Below are positions 16,044 to 24,136 of a DNA stretch of 64,000 nucleotides, in pieces. Source of the stretch: Defluviitaleaceae bacterium (GTDB lineage Bacteria > Bacillota > Clostridia > Lachnospirales > WQUN01); contig WRAH01000008.1 of assembly GCA_009780315.1 (NCBI GenBank), positions 1 through 64,000 of the forward strand. The letters run 5' to 3'. How positions within the stretch are numbered: position 1 is the first letter of the stretch; the number at the start of each line of letters is the position of its first letter. The position numbers and the translations under genes are program-made. The notes below the pieces were generated by a model. That model saw only the letters and a list, made by a program, of their open reading frames with translations, searched no databases and had not been told where the DNA came from.

Positions 16044-16472
16044 CTAACTTGTCAATAATAAATGTGCGATGGAAAATGCAACGAACAGCACAACTGGTAT
16101 CAGTAGCCGCCCAATTATCTGACGCTTCAATAGCGGCAAATCATCTTTAGCCCATATAAGCCCTGCGCTCTCGGCATAAAGCAAGACAACAGAACTATTA
16201 ACTTCTATATTTGCTTTCTTTACCTTGCTGATGTAGTCAAGCGTTGTTTCGCCGTAATCGGCAATATATCTTGGGAACGATATAGTAACCATTTTTCCGT
16301 TGACATTCCGCACCTTTTTTTCTAAGAGTTCTGCGACAGTGCCGCTACACTCTATGTAGTTCCCTTGAAGTTCGGCTTGCTTACATCGTCTATAAAATTG
16401 ATACAGCTTGAAGCTGTAGATGAAAACATAGGCTGATGAAACACCTAATAGAATAAATAACAAATCACTCAT
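16044..16472 (-). CDS. Two-helix membrane protein, DUF3592-like
   Basis: 142 residues. A membrane helix at about 4-24, a soluble beta-rich middle (GTVAELLEKKVRNVNGKMVTISFPRYIADYGETTLDYIS), and a second helix at about 120-140. The pattern of an N-terminal helix, a strand-rich part that begins with GtV and a final helix resembles DUF3592 proteins; this is by eye only. It is the first gene of the envelope set, 10 bases before the VirB6-like gene, and its promoter region has a CTCACGGTGAG palindrome. Confidence 0.5.
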   Translation of the reverse strand: MSDLLFILLGVSSAYVFIYSFKLYQFYRRCKQAELQGNYIECSGTVAELLEKKVRNVNGKMVTISFPRYIADYGETTLDYISKVKKANIEVNSSVVLLYAESAGLIWAKDDLPLLKRQIIGRLLIPVVLFVAFSIAHLLLTS

Positions 16473-16494
16473 GTTCTTGCTCCTTTTTTATTTA

Positions 16495-16511
16495 TTCCTC
16501 ACGGTGAGGAA
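16495..16511. promoter_or_regulatory. CTCACGGTGAG palindrome, site 3
   Basis: TTCCTCAC-G-GTGAGGAA, a perfect 8-bp inverted repeat about 23 bases upstream of the DUF3592-like gene; third member of the shared operator set in this element. Confidence 0.55.
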
Positions 16512-16517
16512 TAACAG

Positions 16518-16560
16518 TCTCATAGCTTGTGATACCGATGGGTCTCATAGCTTGTGATAC
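16518..16560. repeat. Two 18-bp direct repeats (iteron-like)
   Basis: TCTCATAGCTTGTGATAC occurs at 16518-16535 and again at 16543-16560, a 25-base period. They lie about 140 bases downstream of the RepL-like gene. Iterons bind plasmid replication proteins, so this may be an origin; an operator is the alternative. Confidence 0.5.
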
Positions 16561-16700
16561 TCTGAAACTCTATGGAAATGTCCAGAAAACCCCATAAATT
16601 CGGCATTTGCACCTACTAAATAGCGGCTTGCCCTCTTACATCTTCAAATTCTGTCGTGTGGACTATGATAGACAAAGAAAAAACGCCTAGTTGTCGAGTG

Positions 16701-17243
16701 CTAATCATCTTGAACAAGTGTTATTTCCTTGTGCTTGACTGACTTTGTTTTTGCGAGTTTTTCCTGTTCTGTTTCGCTGATTAGAACTTTTGCGTCAAAC
16801 TTTGCATACTTATAATTTGTTCCCCAGCTGCGCCATGCAACGGTTTTGTTCACTGTATAAAGGCTCGTTGTGCCACTCTTATAGACGGCAATAAAGTTTG
16901 TGTCCTTTAATGCCTTTATAGCCCTAGCTACTGTAGCTCGGCTCATTCCAAGTGCTTCTTGCAACACCTTATATGAGCAGACAACGGCATTATACATATC
17001 CATTTCGTCAAGCAAGAATAAAAGGACAATGTGAGCATTTGGATAGTTACGTGCTAATATGCGTAAGTTCTCTAACTGCTCACAGTTGAATTGAATAAAG
17101 CGGCTGTAAGGGCTATTTCTCTCCCTTTTTCGGGCTTGCGCTTCTCGCTTTTCAATTTCCGCAAGCTCTCTTTCACGCTCATCGAATGTTCTGTCATTAG
17201 GGTTCATGATGTTTCTCTCATGACCCACTGTAATAGTTGGCAT
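16701..17243 (-). CDS. RepL-like replication/winged-helix protein
   Basis: 180 residues from an ATG preceded by AGGGGGTGTGAT; a longer frame would overlap the upstream gene. After a charged helical N-terminus, residues 55-140 read SRFIQFNCEQLENLRILARNYPNAHIVLLFLLDEMD then YKVLQEALGMSRATVARAIKAL, a winged helix-turn-helix of the RepL plasmid-replication family. The C-terminal WRSWGTNYKYAKFDAKVLIS is also typical of this group. It may start replication of the excised circle. Direct repeats lie downstream at 16518-16560. It is the third gene of an operon led by the XRE regulator at 17659. Confidence 0.65.
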   Translation of the reverse strand: MPTITVGHERNIMNPNDRTFDERERELAEIEKREAQARKRERNSPYSRFIQFNCEQLENLRILARNYPNAHIVLLFLLDEMDMYNAVVCSYKVLQEALGMSRATVARAIKALKDTNFIAVYKSGTTSLYTVNKTVAWRSWGTNYKYAKFDAKVLISETEQEKLAKTKSVKHKEITLVQDD

Positions 17244-17244
17244 A

Positions 17245-17445
17245 TCACACCCCCTGCTCTCGCTTAACGACAGCGTTAGTAAGGTTAGGACATTTGCTTT
17301 CGGCATCTAAAGCAATGCTATATTCAGCCCTATACCATGCTTCATATTTCGCCCTATTCTGCTCGATGTATGCCTTTATCTGAGGTCTAACGGCGGTGGC
17401 AATTATTCGGGCAGAATCAGCACTAATAACGATTGTACTATTCAT
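17245..17445 (-). CDS. Small mobile-element protein (66 residues)
   Basis: Residues 8-45 are predicted helical (ADSARIIATAVRPQIKAYIEQNRAKYEAWYRAEYSIAL). Its start overlaps the end of the upstream XRE gene by eight bases and its stop lies one base before the RepL-like ATG, so the three are translationally coupled. I do not recognise a family. Confidence 0.55.
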   Translation of the reverse strand: MNSTIVISADSARIIATAVRPQIKAYIEQNRAKYEAWYRAEYSIALDAESKCPNLTNAVVKREQGV

Positions 17446-17659
17446 TTTTTATACCCTCGATGTGTTGTTGCTCAAGCAACTGCTCAACAGGAACTTGCAG
17501 TGTCATGGCTATTTTTTCTATTGTGCCTTTAGCAACAGATTTTCCACCACGTATTGCCGAGATAGTGGAGCGTGACACCCCAGACAGCTCCGCAAGGCGA
17601 ATATCTCGCATTTCTCGCCGTGTCATTTCGGCGGCAAATGTTATTCTGTCGATTCTCAT
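17438..17659 (-). CDS. XRE-family regulator, leader gene of the rep operon
   Basis: 73 residues forming a single helix-turn-helix (MTRREMRDIRLAELSGVSRSTISAIRGGKSVAKGTIEKIAMTLQVPVEQLL). It is read leftward from a strong promoter (17729-17758) that contains two GAGCWTAWGCTC palindromes, so autoregulation is likely. The divergent gene on the other side is a second XRE protein with an adjoining recombinase, a layout like a phage or element lysogeny switch. Confidence 0.8.
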   Translation of the reverse strand: MRIDRITFAAEMTRREMRDIRLAELSGVSRSTISAIRGGKSVAKGTIEKIAMTLQVPVEQLLEQQHIEGIKNE

Positions 17660-17715
17660 TTTCTAACACCTTCCTTTTGGCAGAGCCAACGCTCCTGTAT
17701 TTTGCATAGCAATAA

Positions 17716-17751
17716 GAGCTTATGCTCTATTGTAATATGGAGCATAAGCTC
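17716..17751. promoter_or_regulatory. Twin palindromic operator between divergent XRE genes
   Basis: GAGCTTATGCTC (17716-17727) and GAGCATAAGCTC (17740-17751) are each perfect palindromes and together form a 14-bp inverted repeat. One lies between the -35 and -10 of the leftward promoter, the other just past its -10. Confidence 0.65.
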
Positions 17752-17758
17752 TTGTCAA
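17729..17758 (-). promoter_or_regulatory. SigA-type promoter for XRE-rep operon
   Basis: On the minus strand: TTGACA (17753-17758), an 18-base spacer and TACAAT (17729-17734). It drives the XRE gene starting at 17659. Confidence 0.65.
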
Positions 17759-17846
17759 GATGAAAATAAAGAATAAAATTTGAACAATAGCTTTTATTTT
17801 TGTTTGAGATATGATATAATGCTCGTAAGGTAGGTGAAATGGTATT

Positions 17847-18296
17847 ATGAACACAGGGGAACTCATACGCAGAGCTAGAAAATCTGCCAAAATTACACAA
17901 CAAGCTCTGGCTGATAGACTTTCTGTGAATTACACGTTAATCAGCCAGTATGAGCGTGGAATTAGAAAGCCCAAAATTGATACACTTCTCCGAATCGCAA
18001 CTGCGCTTGACGTTGGAGTAACCGCACTTCTAGGCGATGATATACCGATTGTTGCAGGGGATATACCTGAAGGAGCAACTATAACAGTAGAGCATAAAGT
18101 AATTGATTTAGAGGGCAACGCTTTGCATACTGTAATTAACGATAAGGGGCTTTATGAGATAATTGAGGATTATTTGAATGATGACGGAAAACAAAGAGTG
18201 GTTGACTTTGTTAGAGATTTAATAAGAATAGAGGACTATTGTAAAAAAACAGTGCCGTGTACCTCCGAAGTGTATGGTGATAAAAAACGAGGATGA
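17847..18296 (+). CDS. XRE-family regulator with C-terminal extension
   Basis: 149 residues. Residues 5-62 are a Cro/CI helix-turn-helix (IRRARKSAKITQQALADRLSVNYTLISQYERGIRKPKIDTLLRIATALDV). The C-terminal 80 residues (EHKVIDLEGNALHTVINDKGLYEIIEDYLNDDGKQRVVDFVRDL) are acidic and unassigned, perhaps for dimerisation. It is divergent from the other XRE gene and three bases upstream of the recombinase gene, so it may control integration and excision. Confidence 0.8.
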   Translation: MNTGELIRRARKSAKITQQALADRLSVNYTLISQYERGIRKPKIDTLLRIATALDVGVTALLGDDIPIVAGDIPEGATITVEHKVIDLEGNALHTVINDKGLYEIIEDYLNDDGKQRVVDFVRDLIRIEDYCKKTVPCTSEVYGDKKRG

Positions 18297-18299
18297 CGT

Positions 18300-19814
18300 A
18301 TGACAAATCAACTTTCATGCAAACCTATACCTGCTGTCATATATGCCCGATTTAGTAGTCACAGCCAAAACGAGCAATCCATTGAGGGGCAATTAAAAGC
18401 CTGTTACGAGTACGCAGAGCGGCAAGGATATAAAGTAATAGGGGAATATATAGACCGAGCTTTATCAGGAACGACTGATAACCGCCCAGAGTTCCTACGT
18501 ATGATAGAGGATAGTTCCAAACGTCGTTTTGAGGTCATTATCGTGTATCAGCTTGACCGCTTTGCACGAAACAGGTACGATTCCGCAACTTACAAGGCTA
18601 GGCTTAAAAAGAACGGTGTCAAGGTTGTATCAGCAAGGGAAAACATCAGCGATGATGCAAGCGGCGTGTTAATGGAAGCCCTCTTAGAGGGAATGGCAGA
18701 ATATTATTCAGTCGAACTCGGACAAAAAATACGGCGAGGAATGGATATAAATGCTTCCAAGTGCCTTGCTACAGGCAGCAATCCTGGTCTTGGCTTCAAA
18801 GTAGACAGCGACAGACGTTATTATATAGACGAACAGGAAGCCGTTGTTGTACGCCGCATTTTTGAAATGTACGCCGCAGGGCAGACCGTGAAAGAGATAA
18901 CCGATTATCTTAATCGACAGCAGATAAAAACTTCAAAGGGTGGCGAATTTAATAAAAACAGTTTGCGCTCGATGTTGAGAAACAAGCGATATATCGGCAC
19001 ATATATGTATAGGGGCATAGAAACTCCAAATGGAATGCCACGAATAATAAGCGATGAACTTTTTGAAAAGGTGCAGGATATTATGAATAAAAACAAAAAA
19101 GCTCCTGCAAGAGCAAGAGCGAAAGAAGAATATTTGCTTACAACCAAGCTGTTCTGTGGTCATTGCCGAGAAATGATGACTGGTATTTCTGGCACATCAA
19201 AAACAGGGGCAATCCATAATTACTATACTTGCAACGGGCGCAAAAAGAAGCAATGCGACAAAAAGAACGTCCAAAAGGATTATATTGAGGATATGGTTGT
19301 CAATTTGGCAAGGAATCAACTTACAGACGAGAATATTAACGCTATCGCCAGTGCCGTTGCTACACTTTGCGAGAAAGAAAAGGACAGCCCCAACATGATG
19401 CGGCTTACGGGCTTGATTCGTGAGAACGACAAGGCTGTAAATAATCTCCTTAACGCATTAGAGCAAGGGCAAGCCGCAGACTTGATAACACAGAGATTAG
19501 AGAAAAAGCGTGTCGAAAAGGAAATGCTTGAAGAAGAAGTATATCGTGAATCAGCCAACTTTGTAGATTTAACCGCACCCGAAATACGCTTTTTCCTTAC
19601 ACAAATGCGTGATGGTGACGTAAACGATGAAACCAACAGACGATTGCTGATAACGGTACTAATAAATGCAGTTTATTTGTACGATAATAAATATACCGTG
19701 ATATTCAATGCGGCTGACAAGCCAGTAGAGGTGACGCACTCGCTGATAGACGAGATTGAAGCGGCTACAGAAAAGTTCGTTTATGAGCAAGACTGCTCCA
19801 TAAAAAAGCCTTGA
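18300..19814 (+). CDS. Large serine recombinase (integrase)
   Basis: 504 residues. The resolvase domain (10-150) has catalytic S19 in VIYARFSSHSQ, with YQLDRFARNRYD and the E helix ALLEGMAEYYS. A recombinase domain follows (GLGFKVDSDRRYYIDEQEAVVVRRIFEMYAAGQT), then a zinc ribbon (CGHC at about 285 and C...C in YYTCNGRKKKQC), and a coiled-coil-rich C-terminus. The size and order fit the TnpX/TndX group that moves Firmicute elements through a circular form. GAGGATGACGT precedes the ATG. It is the last gene before the element's right end; no tyrosine integrase or separate excisionase is seen. Confidence 0.93.
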   Translation: MTNQLSCKPIPAVIYARFSSHSQNEQSIEGQLKACYEYAERQGYKVIGEYIDRALSGTTDNRPEFLRMIEDSSKRRFEVIIVYQLDRFARNRYDSATYKARLKKNGVKVVSARENISDDASGVLMEALLEGMAEYYSVELGQKIRRGMDINASKCLATGSNPGLGFKVDSDRRYYIDEQEAVVVRRIFEMYAAGQTVKEITDYLNRQQIKTSKGGEFNKNSLRSMLRNKRYIGTYMYRGIETPNGMPRIISDELFEKVQDIMNKNKKAPARARAKEEYLLTTKLFCGHCREMMTGISGTSKTGAIHNYYTCNGRKKKQCDKKNVQKDYIEDMVVNLARNQLTDENINAIASAVATLCEKEKDSPNMMRLTGLIRENDKAVNNLLNALEQGQAADLITQRLEKKRVEKEMLEEEVYRESANFVDLTAPEIRFFLTQMRDGDVNDETNRRLLITVLINAVYLYDNKYTVIFNAADKPVEVTHSLIDEIEAATEKFVYEQDCSIKKP

Positions 19815-19840
19815 AAACGTAAAGTTTTCAAGGCTTTTTT
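19802..19840. terminator. Strong bidirectional terminator
   Basis: A perfect 17-bp stem (19802-19818 with 19824-19840) and a 5-base loop, with an A-run at one end and a T-run at the other. It overlaps the recombinase stop codon and lies 14 bases from the end of pepP, so it can end both converging genes. Confidence 0.9.
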
Positions 19841-19853
19841 GTTATATTTCTTA

Positions 19854-21626
19854 TTAAAACGTTGCTGTTTTGGTCTTTAACCATGTTTTTTCTTCATCAT
19901 TTAGATGTGGGGCTAGGGTTTCATAGGTGCGGCTGTGGTAATTATTAAGCCAGTCCCGTTCTATTTCTGTTAGCATGGCTACATCTATTGCGCGGGTATC
20001 AATTGGGCAATGGGTTAGGGTTTCAAAGGATAAAAATGTGCCAGCGGAGGTTTTTTGGTTTTCAACTACAAGAATGACGTTTTCTGTGCGAATGCCATAA
20101 TGTCCTTCTTTGTATATGCCGGGTTCATTGGACAGCAACATGCCTGCTTCCAGTCCAACTGTAGTTGAACGGGAAGAAATACCCTGGGGCCCTTCGTGGA
20201 CACTTAAACAATAACCAATGCCATGCCCTGTGCCATGTTTATAGTCTAAACCATTTTCCCACATGCTTTGGCGTGCTATTGCGTCAAGGGCGATGCCTAA
20301 TGTTTTATTTGGAAAAATGGTACGTGAAAGGGCGATAACGCCTTTTAGCACCAGTGTATAATCCCGTTTCATTTCTTCGGTTGGTTCGCATAAGGCAAAG
20401 GTACGGGATGTGTCTGTTGTGCCGTCAAGATAATTTCCGCCTGTATCAAGCAAGTAGAAGTTATCGGGCTTGATAGATGAGCCTTCTGCGCCAGAGTTAT
20501 AATGGGCTTGGGCGGCATTTGCGCCGTGGGCAGAAATTGTTGAAAAACTGTCAGAAATATAATGTGCTTGTTCTGCTCGGAATTTTTGTAAAGTGCGCAC
20601 AACATCACCCTCAATAAGGGGCTTTCCTGTTGCAATTGTTTCTTCCAGCCATTTTATCGTTTTGACCAGTACAACGCCTTCCTTTACAAAGGCGTTTCTT
20701 ATATTAGCGATTTCAACTTCAGTTTTGATACACTTGAGGTTGCGCACAATATCTTGGGTTGCATTATTTGATATTTGTATATCTTGAGGAATTGCTTCTG
20801 TCAAGAGGACATTTGTATTTGTTGGATTATAATAAAGCTGTGTTGTTTTTAGCTCATTTAAAAATGCGGGTAAAGTATCATATCCGTGCATTGTGAAGCC
20901 TTGGAATGTTAGTTTTGCATAAAGGTCTGGAATTTTTGTAGGGTCGATAAACACGTGAGCCTCTGTGTCTGTGATGAGTACATAGGAATAAACAACAGGC
21001 AACCCAAAAGTATCACGCCCGCGAATATTTAACAACCACGCAATATCATCTAGTGCAGGAAGAAGGTATGCAGTAATGTTTTTTTCCTTCATCTTTGCGC
21101 GGACAGTTGCCAGCTTTTCTGTTGCAGATTTTCCTGCAAAGTTTGGTGCATGTTCAAATGCTGGTGCTGTCGGCAAGGCAGGACGGTCTTGCCATATTTT
21201 TTCGATAAGGTCTTCTTTGTAAAAATAGGTGACAGATTTTTTATTTAAGGCAGTTTTTATTTTTTCAAAATTTTCTGCCGTTACAATACGTCCGTCAAAA
21301 CCTACTGTTCCGCCTTGGGGAAGATTGTCTGCCAAAAATTCTGTGAATGAAGGAACATTTGGCTCACCTTCCTTATACAAGTCAAAACCTGTACCTTTCA
21401 GCTCTTTTTCAGCTTGAATGAAATATCGTCCATCTGTCCATACCCCTGCTTTTTCTGTGGTAATTACAGCTGTGCCTGACGAACCATTAAAACCTGAAAT
21501 CCACGGGCGCGTCCGCCAATAATCTGCGGTGTACTCACTGGCGTGAGCATCTCCGCTGGGTACTACATATGCATCAATATTGTTGTCGCGCATGAGTTTG
21601 CGCAAACTTTCTAACTTATCCAGCAT
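19854..21626 (-). CDS. pepP: Xaa-Pro aminopeptidase (M24B, aminopeptidase P)
   Basis: 590 residues from an ATG preceded by GAGGGAGACG; a longer frame is rejected because it would start within zapA. It removes the N-terminal residue from peptides with proline second. Two creatinase-like N-terminal domains (MLDKLESLRKLMRDNNIDAYVVPSGDAH; then about 155-300) precede the M24 pita-bread catalytic domain, with metal ligands in LLDTGGNYLDGTTDTSRTF, HGTGHGIGY, VHEGPQG, SNEPGIY and GIRTENV. The length is usual for the three-domain eukaryote/Firmicute type. It overlaps the end of zapA by about 11 bases. Confidence 0.93.
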   Translation of the reverse strand: MLDKLESLRKLMRDNNIDAYVVPSGDAHASEYTADYWRTRPWISGFNGSSGTAVITTEKAGVWTDGRYFIQAEKELKGTGFDLYKEGEPNVPSFTEFLADNLPQGGTVGFDGRIVTAENFEKIKTALNKKSVTYFYKEDLIEKIWQDRPALPTAPAFEHAPNFAGKSATEKLATVRAKMKEKNITAYLLPALDDIAWLLNIRGRDTFGLPVVYSYVLITDTEAHVFIDPTKIPDLYAKLTFQGFTMHGYDTLPAFLNELKTTQLYYNPTNTNVLLTEAIPQDIQISNNATQDIVRNLKCIKTEVEIANIRNAFVKEGVVLVKTIKWLEETIATGKPLIEGDVVRTLQKFRAEQAHYISDSFSTISAHGANAAQAHYNSGAEGSSIKPDNFYLLDTGGNYLDGTTDTSRTFALCEPTEEMKRDYTLVLKGVIALSRTIFPNKTLGIALDAIARQSMWENGLDYKHGTGHGIGYCLSVHEGPQGISSRSTTVGLEAGMLLSNEPGIYKEGHYGIRTENVILVVENQKTSAGTFLSFETLTHCPIDTRAIDVAMLTEIERDWLNNYHSRTYETLAPHLNDEEKTWLKTKTATF

Positions 21627-22035
21627 TATTTCGTCTCCCTCTGCGTTGTTTTGGTGTAAGCATGGATAATACATTATCGTGTTCGTAACTATCTTCTTCA
21701 TCCTCTTCAACAGGCGGGTTTTTCAATGCTTCAATTTCTTTTTTTAGCCGCTCATTTTCTTCTTTTGTATGACGTGATTCTAATACATATCTTGTATGAA
21801 GGTCGTCCAGCTGACGGTATGCGTCTGCGGTTTTGATATAGTCATCTGCAATGTTAAACGCGATGATTAGTGTGCGCATTTTCTCGTCTAGTGTGGCAGT
21901 TATGCTTTTGTTTAATACATCCTTCATTTTGTCATCTACATACCGCGCCAAGCGTTGCAAGTATTCAGGATTTTCAGCGGAGTTTAGGGTAATTACCTCG
22001 CCGTTAATGATTACATTTACCTTTTGTTTTTCCAT
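21616..22035 (-). CDS. zapA: Cell division protein ZapA
   Basis: 139 residues. The N-terminal half (KVNVIINGEVITLNSAENPEYLQRLARYVDDKMKDV) is the ZapA fold that binds FtsZ and bundles filaments at the division ring. A coiled coil at about 70-108 drives dimerisation, and an acidic then basic tail follows (PVEEDEEDSYEH...KQRRGRRNNAG), longer than in the shortest family members. It is the middle of a tight run with the JetD-like gene and pepP. Confidence 0.85.
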   Translation of the reverse strand: MEKQKVNVIINGEVITLNSAENPEYLQRLARYVDDKMKDVLNKSITATLDEKMRTLIIAFNIADDYIKTADAYRQLDDLHTRYVLESRHTKEENERLKKEIEALKNPPVEEDEEDSYEHDNVLSMLTPKQRRGRRNNAG

Positions 22036-23324
22036 CAGATTATCCTCCTTATATCATCTACTAAAAAATCTACTAATGGCATGGATGATGCTGTTTTTCC
22101 TACTTTGCGCATGTGTGAAAGCAGGGATGCTAATGTTTCATTGTGCATGGCTAATCCTTTTTTTTCATCTGGCAGCAGTGATTCACTTTGACTAATGATT
22201 CGCTCGTAATCATCGCGGCTATATCGCCATGGGATAAAGTTTTTGCCTAGCTCTAAATAAAGTTTATCGGCTGTAATAAGTCCCTTGTAATCCATATTGC
22301 CTGCATAGTAAAACTTTGTGCTGCTTTTTTTTAAAAGCCTTAACAGATACAAAAATGTAGACATTCCATCACACATTGGGCATATCAATGTGCATTTTTT
22401 ACCACGCAAACGTTCATATACCCCAGCATATACTTGCGGATTTTCTACGATAAAAACACTGTCACTGTAAGCTTTCACTTGAGATATATGACATAAATTT
22501 TCTAGCGTAAGTACATAGGCTTGACTTATATCATGGCAATAGGGTTCGTCTACGCACAAGCCATATACTGTCACATGACTGAGAACACCCTCTGCCAACA
22601 AGCCTGCGCGAAGATATAAGCATAAGCTTTCTTCAACATTTGGTGGAATCCCTACACCAAAATGATAGGCAAGTGCCCGTAAAAAAAGCTGTCCATACTC
22701 TGCATTGGAATAGTTAAATACATAGGGAGAGCCTGTGTATTGTTGTGAAAAATCTATAAGGCGTATTAAGGTATCAGAGTTTTTGGGTAAATTGTTCAAA
22801 GCTTCGGCAACGGACGTTATCATGGTCATAACGGTTGCGGGTTTTTCTTGATACATGTCCACCCAAAAACGGTATGTACGGCGCATGTGCGCAATAATTT
22901 CTGTAATCCAATCATAAGCAGGGGTGTTCTCATAAAGCGGTGCAAGCCCTGACAATAGCCCCGATGTAAACTCATCGGAGTTTTTTCCAGTGCGCCCGTC
23001 TGTTTTGATATGGAGTGAGCGGCCTACATATGCTTCTAAAAGTGTGACGAGTTGTGTATCTATTTCAAACATTTTTTGCATTTGACGTTCAAAGTCTGCA
23101 AGACCAATACGAATCAATGCTTGATTATAATAATCACGCTTAAAAAATATAGAAATGGCTGTTTCTTCTTCAGAAGATGGGCGCGCTAACCGAACCGCAC
23201 CAAAAGACCGCCCATGACGGGAATATATTTCAAACATTGATTTTAATAATCTGTCAAAGCCTTTATCATTTGTGAAATAATGCAGTGCTTTTTTAAGACC
23301 CAGCTTAGATTCAGCGTCACCCAC
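22035..23324 (-). CDS. Solo JetD-like protein (TIGR02679/DUF2399 TOPRIM fold)
   Basis: 429 residues from a GTG preceded by GAGGGTG; a TTG six codons upstream is the alternative. The C-terminal third carries a TOPRIM-like set: VFIVENPQVY (acidic E294), LICPMCDGMS, and YYAGNMDYKGL (D345 and the usual G at +3), as in DUF2399/JetD proteins. The N-terminal part (residues 40-200) fits DUF3323 in pattern. JetD is the nuclease-like subunit of the Wadjet anti-plasmid system, but JetA, JetB and the SMC-like JetC are absent here. It is in a housekeeping block with zapA, pepP and a degenerate kinase gene, so the job may be DNA maintenance rather than defence. Confidence 0.6.
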   Translation of the reverse strand: MGDAESKLGLKKALHYFTNDKGFDRLLKSMFEIYSRHGRSFGAVRLARPSSEEETAISIFFKRDYYNQALIRIGLADFERQMQKMFEIDTQLVTLLEAYVGRSLHIKTDGRTGKNSDEFTSGLLSGLAPLYENTPAYDWITEIIAHMRRTYRFWVDMYQEKPATVMTMITSVAEALNNLPKNSDTLIRLIDFSQQYTGSPYVFNYSNAEYGQLFLRALAYHFGVGIPPNVEESLCLYLRAGLLAEGVLSHVTVYGLCVDEPYCHDISQAYVLTLENLCHISQVKAYSDSVFIVENPQVYAGVYERLRGKKCTLICPMCDGMSTFLYLLRLLKKSSTKFYYAGNMDYKGLITADKLYLELGKNFIPWRYSRDDYERIISQSESLLPDEKKGLAMHNETLASLLSHMRKVGKTASSMPLVDFLVDDIRRII

Positions 23325-23383
23325 GACTACACCCTCTTCCAAACCTTAGAATATGTCAATCATAGCGAAAAAGCGTGGCTTCG

Positions 23384-24136
23384 TCAATGTGATGGATTTC
23401 CAAAAACTAGCTTTGCATTGATGGCTTGGGAAAGCAAAAGTTCATGTTCAAGGGCGCAGATTCTTTCTGCAAAGGAGTTTTTTGGCTTGGCGGCCGAAGA
23501 CCCCCACAGCATAAGCGGAATATCTACACCGCGTAAGTTGTCACTATTGCCATAGATACCCTCTATAATAAGTACTTTTACGGCACGGCAGCTTTTTGCT
23601 TCATACCATGTGGAGCTTTCATCATGCCCAATACGTTTTAGATAAACTTCATCTGCACCATTTTTGAAGCGCATGATAATGTCGGAAAGCTCTTGAAAAT
23701 CAACTTCCCGCTGTGTGCCTAAATAACTACGTAAGCCGCCGTCACCGCCCTTGTGATAGGCAACAAGCCAGGGATGTGTTTTAACCAAACTAGCGTCTGC
23801 GTCAGTCATTGTTCTTTTCAGCTTTGCTAAATCGTCACGCAAAGCCTCGGTATATATTCCGCGCACCAGCAATTCCCGCATACCTTCTGTACGGAAAACA
23901 TTGCGCCGCTCTACATCATTGTACATGGGAATCCTGTGAAAATAGTCCATCTCGGATAGTATAAAGCTATCTATGCCTGCCTTGCGAAGTTCAAGCATAA
24001 GCCCAGCTGTTATTTCTGCATTGTTCGAGCCACTCTCACCGCTGAGGGATACCACCGCACGACGATATCTGTTTTCTTCCAATGCATCCGTTAAAATCGG
24101 CTCTAGTGCAGTGAATATACTTTCTGAAATTCCCAT
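23384..24136 (-). CDS. Degenerate P-loop kinase-like protein
   Basis: 250 residues with GGAGGTG seven bases before the ATG. The strand-loop SLSGESGSNNAEI (30-42) sits where a Walker A (GxxGxGKS) belongs, but the GKS is replaced by NNA, so ATP should not be bound normally. Later VLIIEGIYGNSDNLRGVDIPLML resembles the uridine kinase/phosphoribulokinase fold. No substrate can be assigned. It is 59 bases upstream of the JetD-like gene on the same strand; the two may act together. Confidence 0.5.
   Translation of the reverse strand: MGISESIFTALEPILTDALEENRYRRAVVSLSGESGSNNAEITAGLMLELRKAGIDSFILSEMDYFHRIPMYNDVERRNVFRTEGMRELLVRGIYTEALRDDLAKLKRTMTDADASLVKTHPWLVAYHKGGDGGLRSYLGTQREVDFQELSDIIMRFKNGADEVYLKRIGHDESSTWYEAKSCRAVKVLIIEGIYGNSDNLRGVDIPLMLWGSSAAKPKNSFAERICALEHELLLSQAINAKLVFGNPSH

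Larger units (their letters stand above)
5940..19853. mobile_element. Integrative mobilizable element (large serine recombinase type), ends approximate
   Basis: Between tmRNA and pepP lies a block of mobility genes: serine recombinase, MobC, MobP-type relaxase, VirB6-like protein, RepL-like protein, XRE regulators and a YafQ/DinJ toxin-antitoxin pair. None belongs to the spore, flagellar or housekeeping content around it. No VirB4, VirD4/TcpA coupling protein or other large T4SS genes are present, so it should need a helper element to transfer. The exact att sites were not found. The right end should lie just past the recombinase, around 19,815-19,853, and the left end somewhere in 5940-6060. 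Confidence 0.75.

Noticed and set aside
16518-16560. CRISPR array
   Set aside because: Only two repeats with a 7-base gap; no spacers of usual length and no cas genes.
22035-24136. A complete Wadjet system
   Set aside because: Only a JetD-like gene is present; no JetA, JetB or SMC-like JetC is adjacent.
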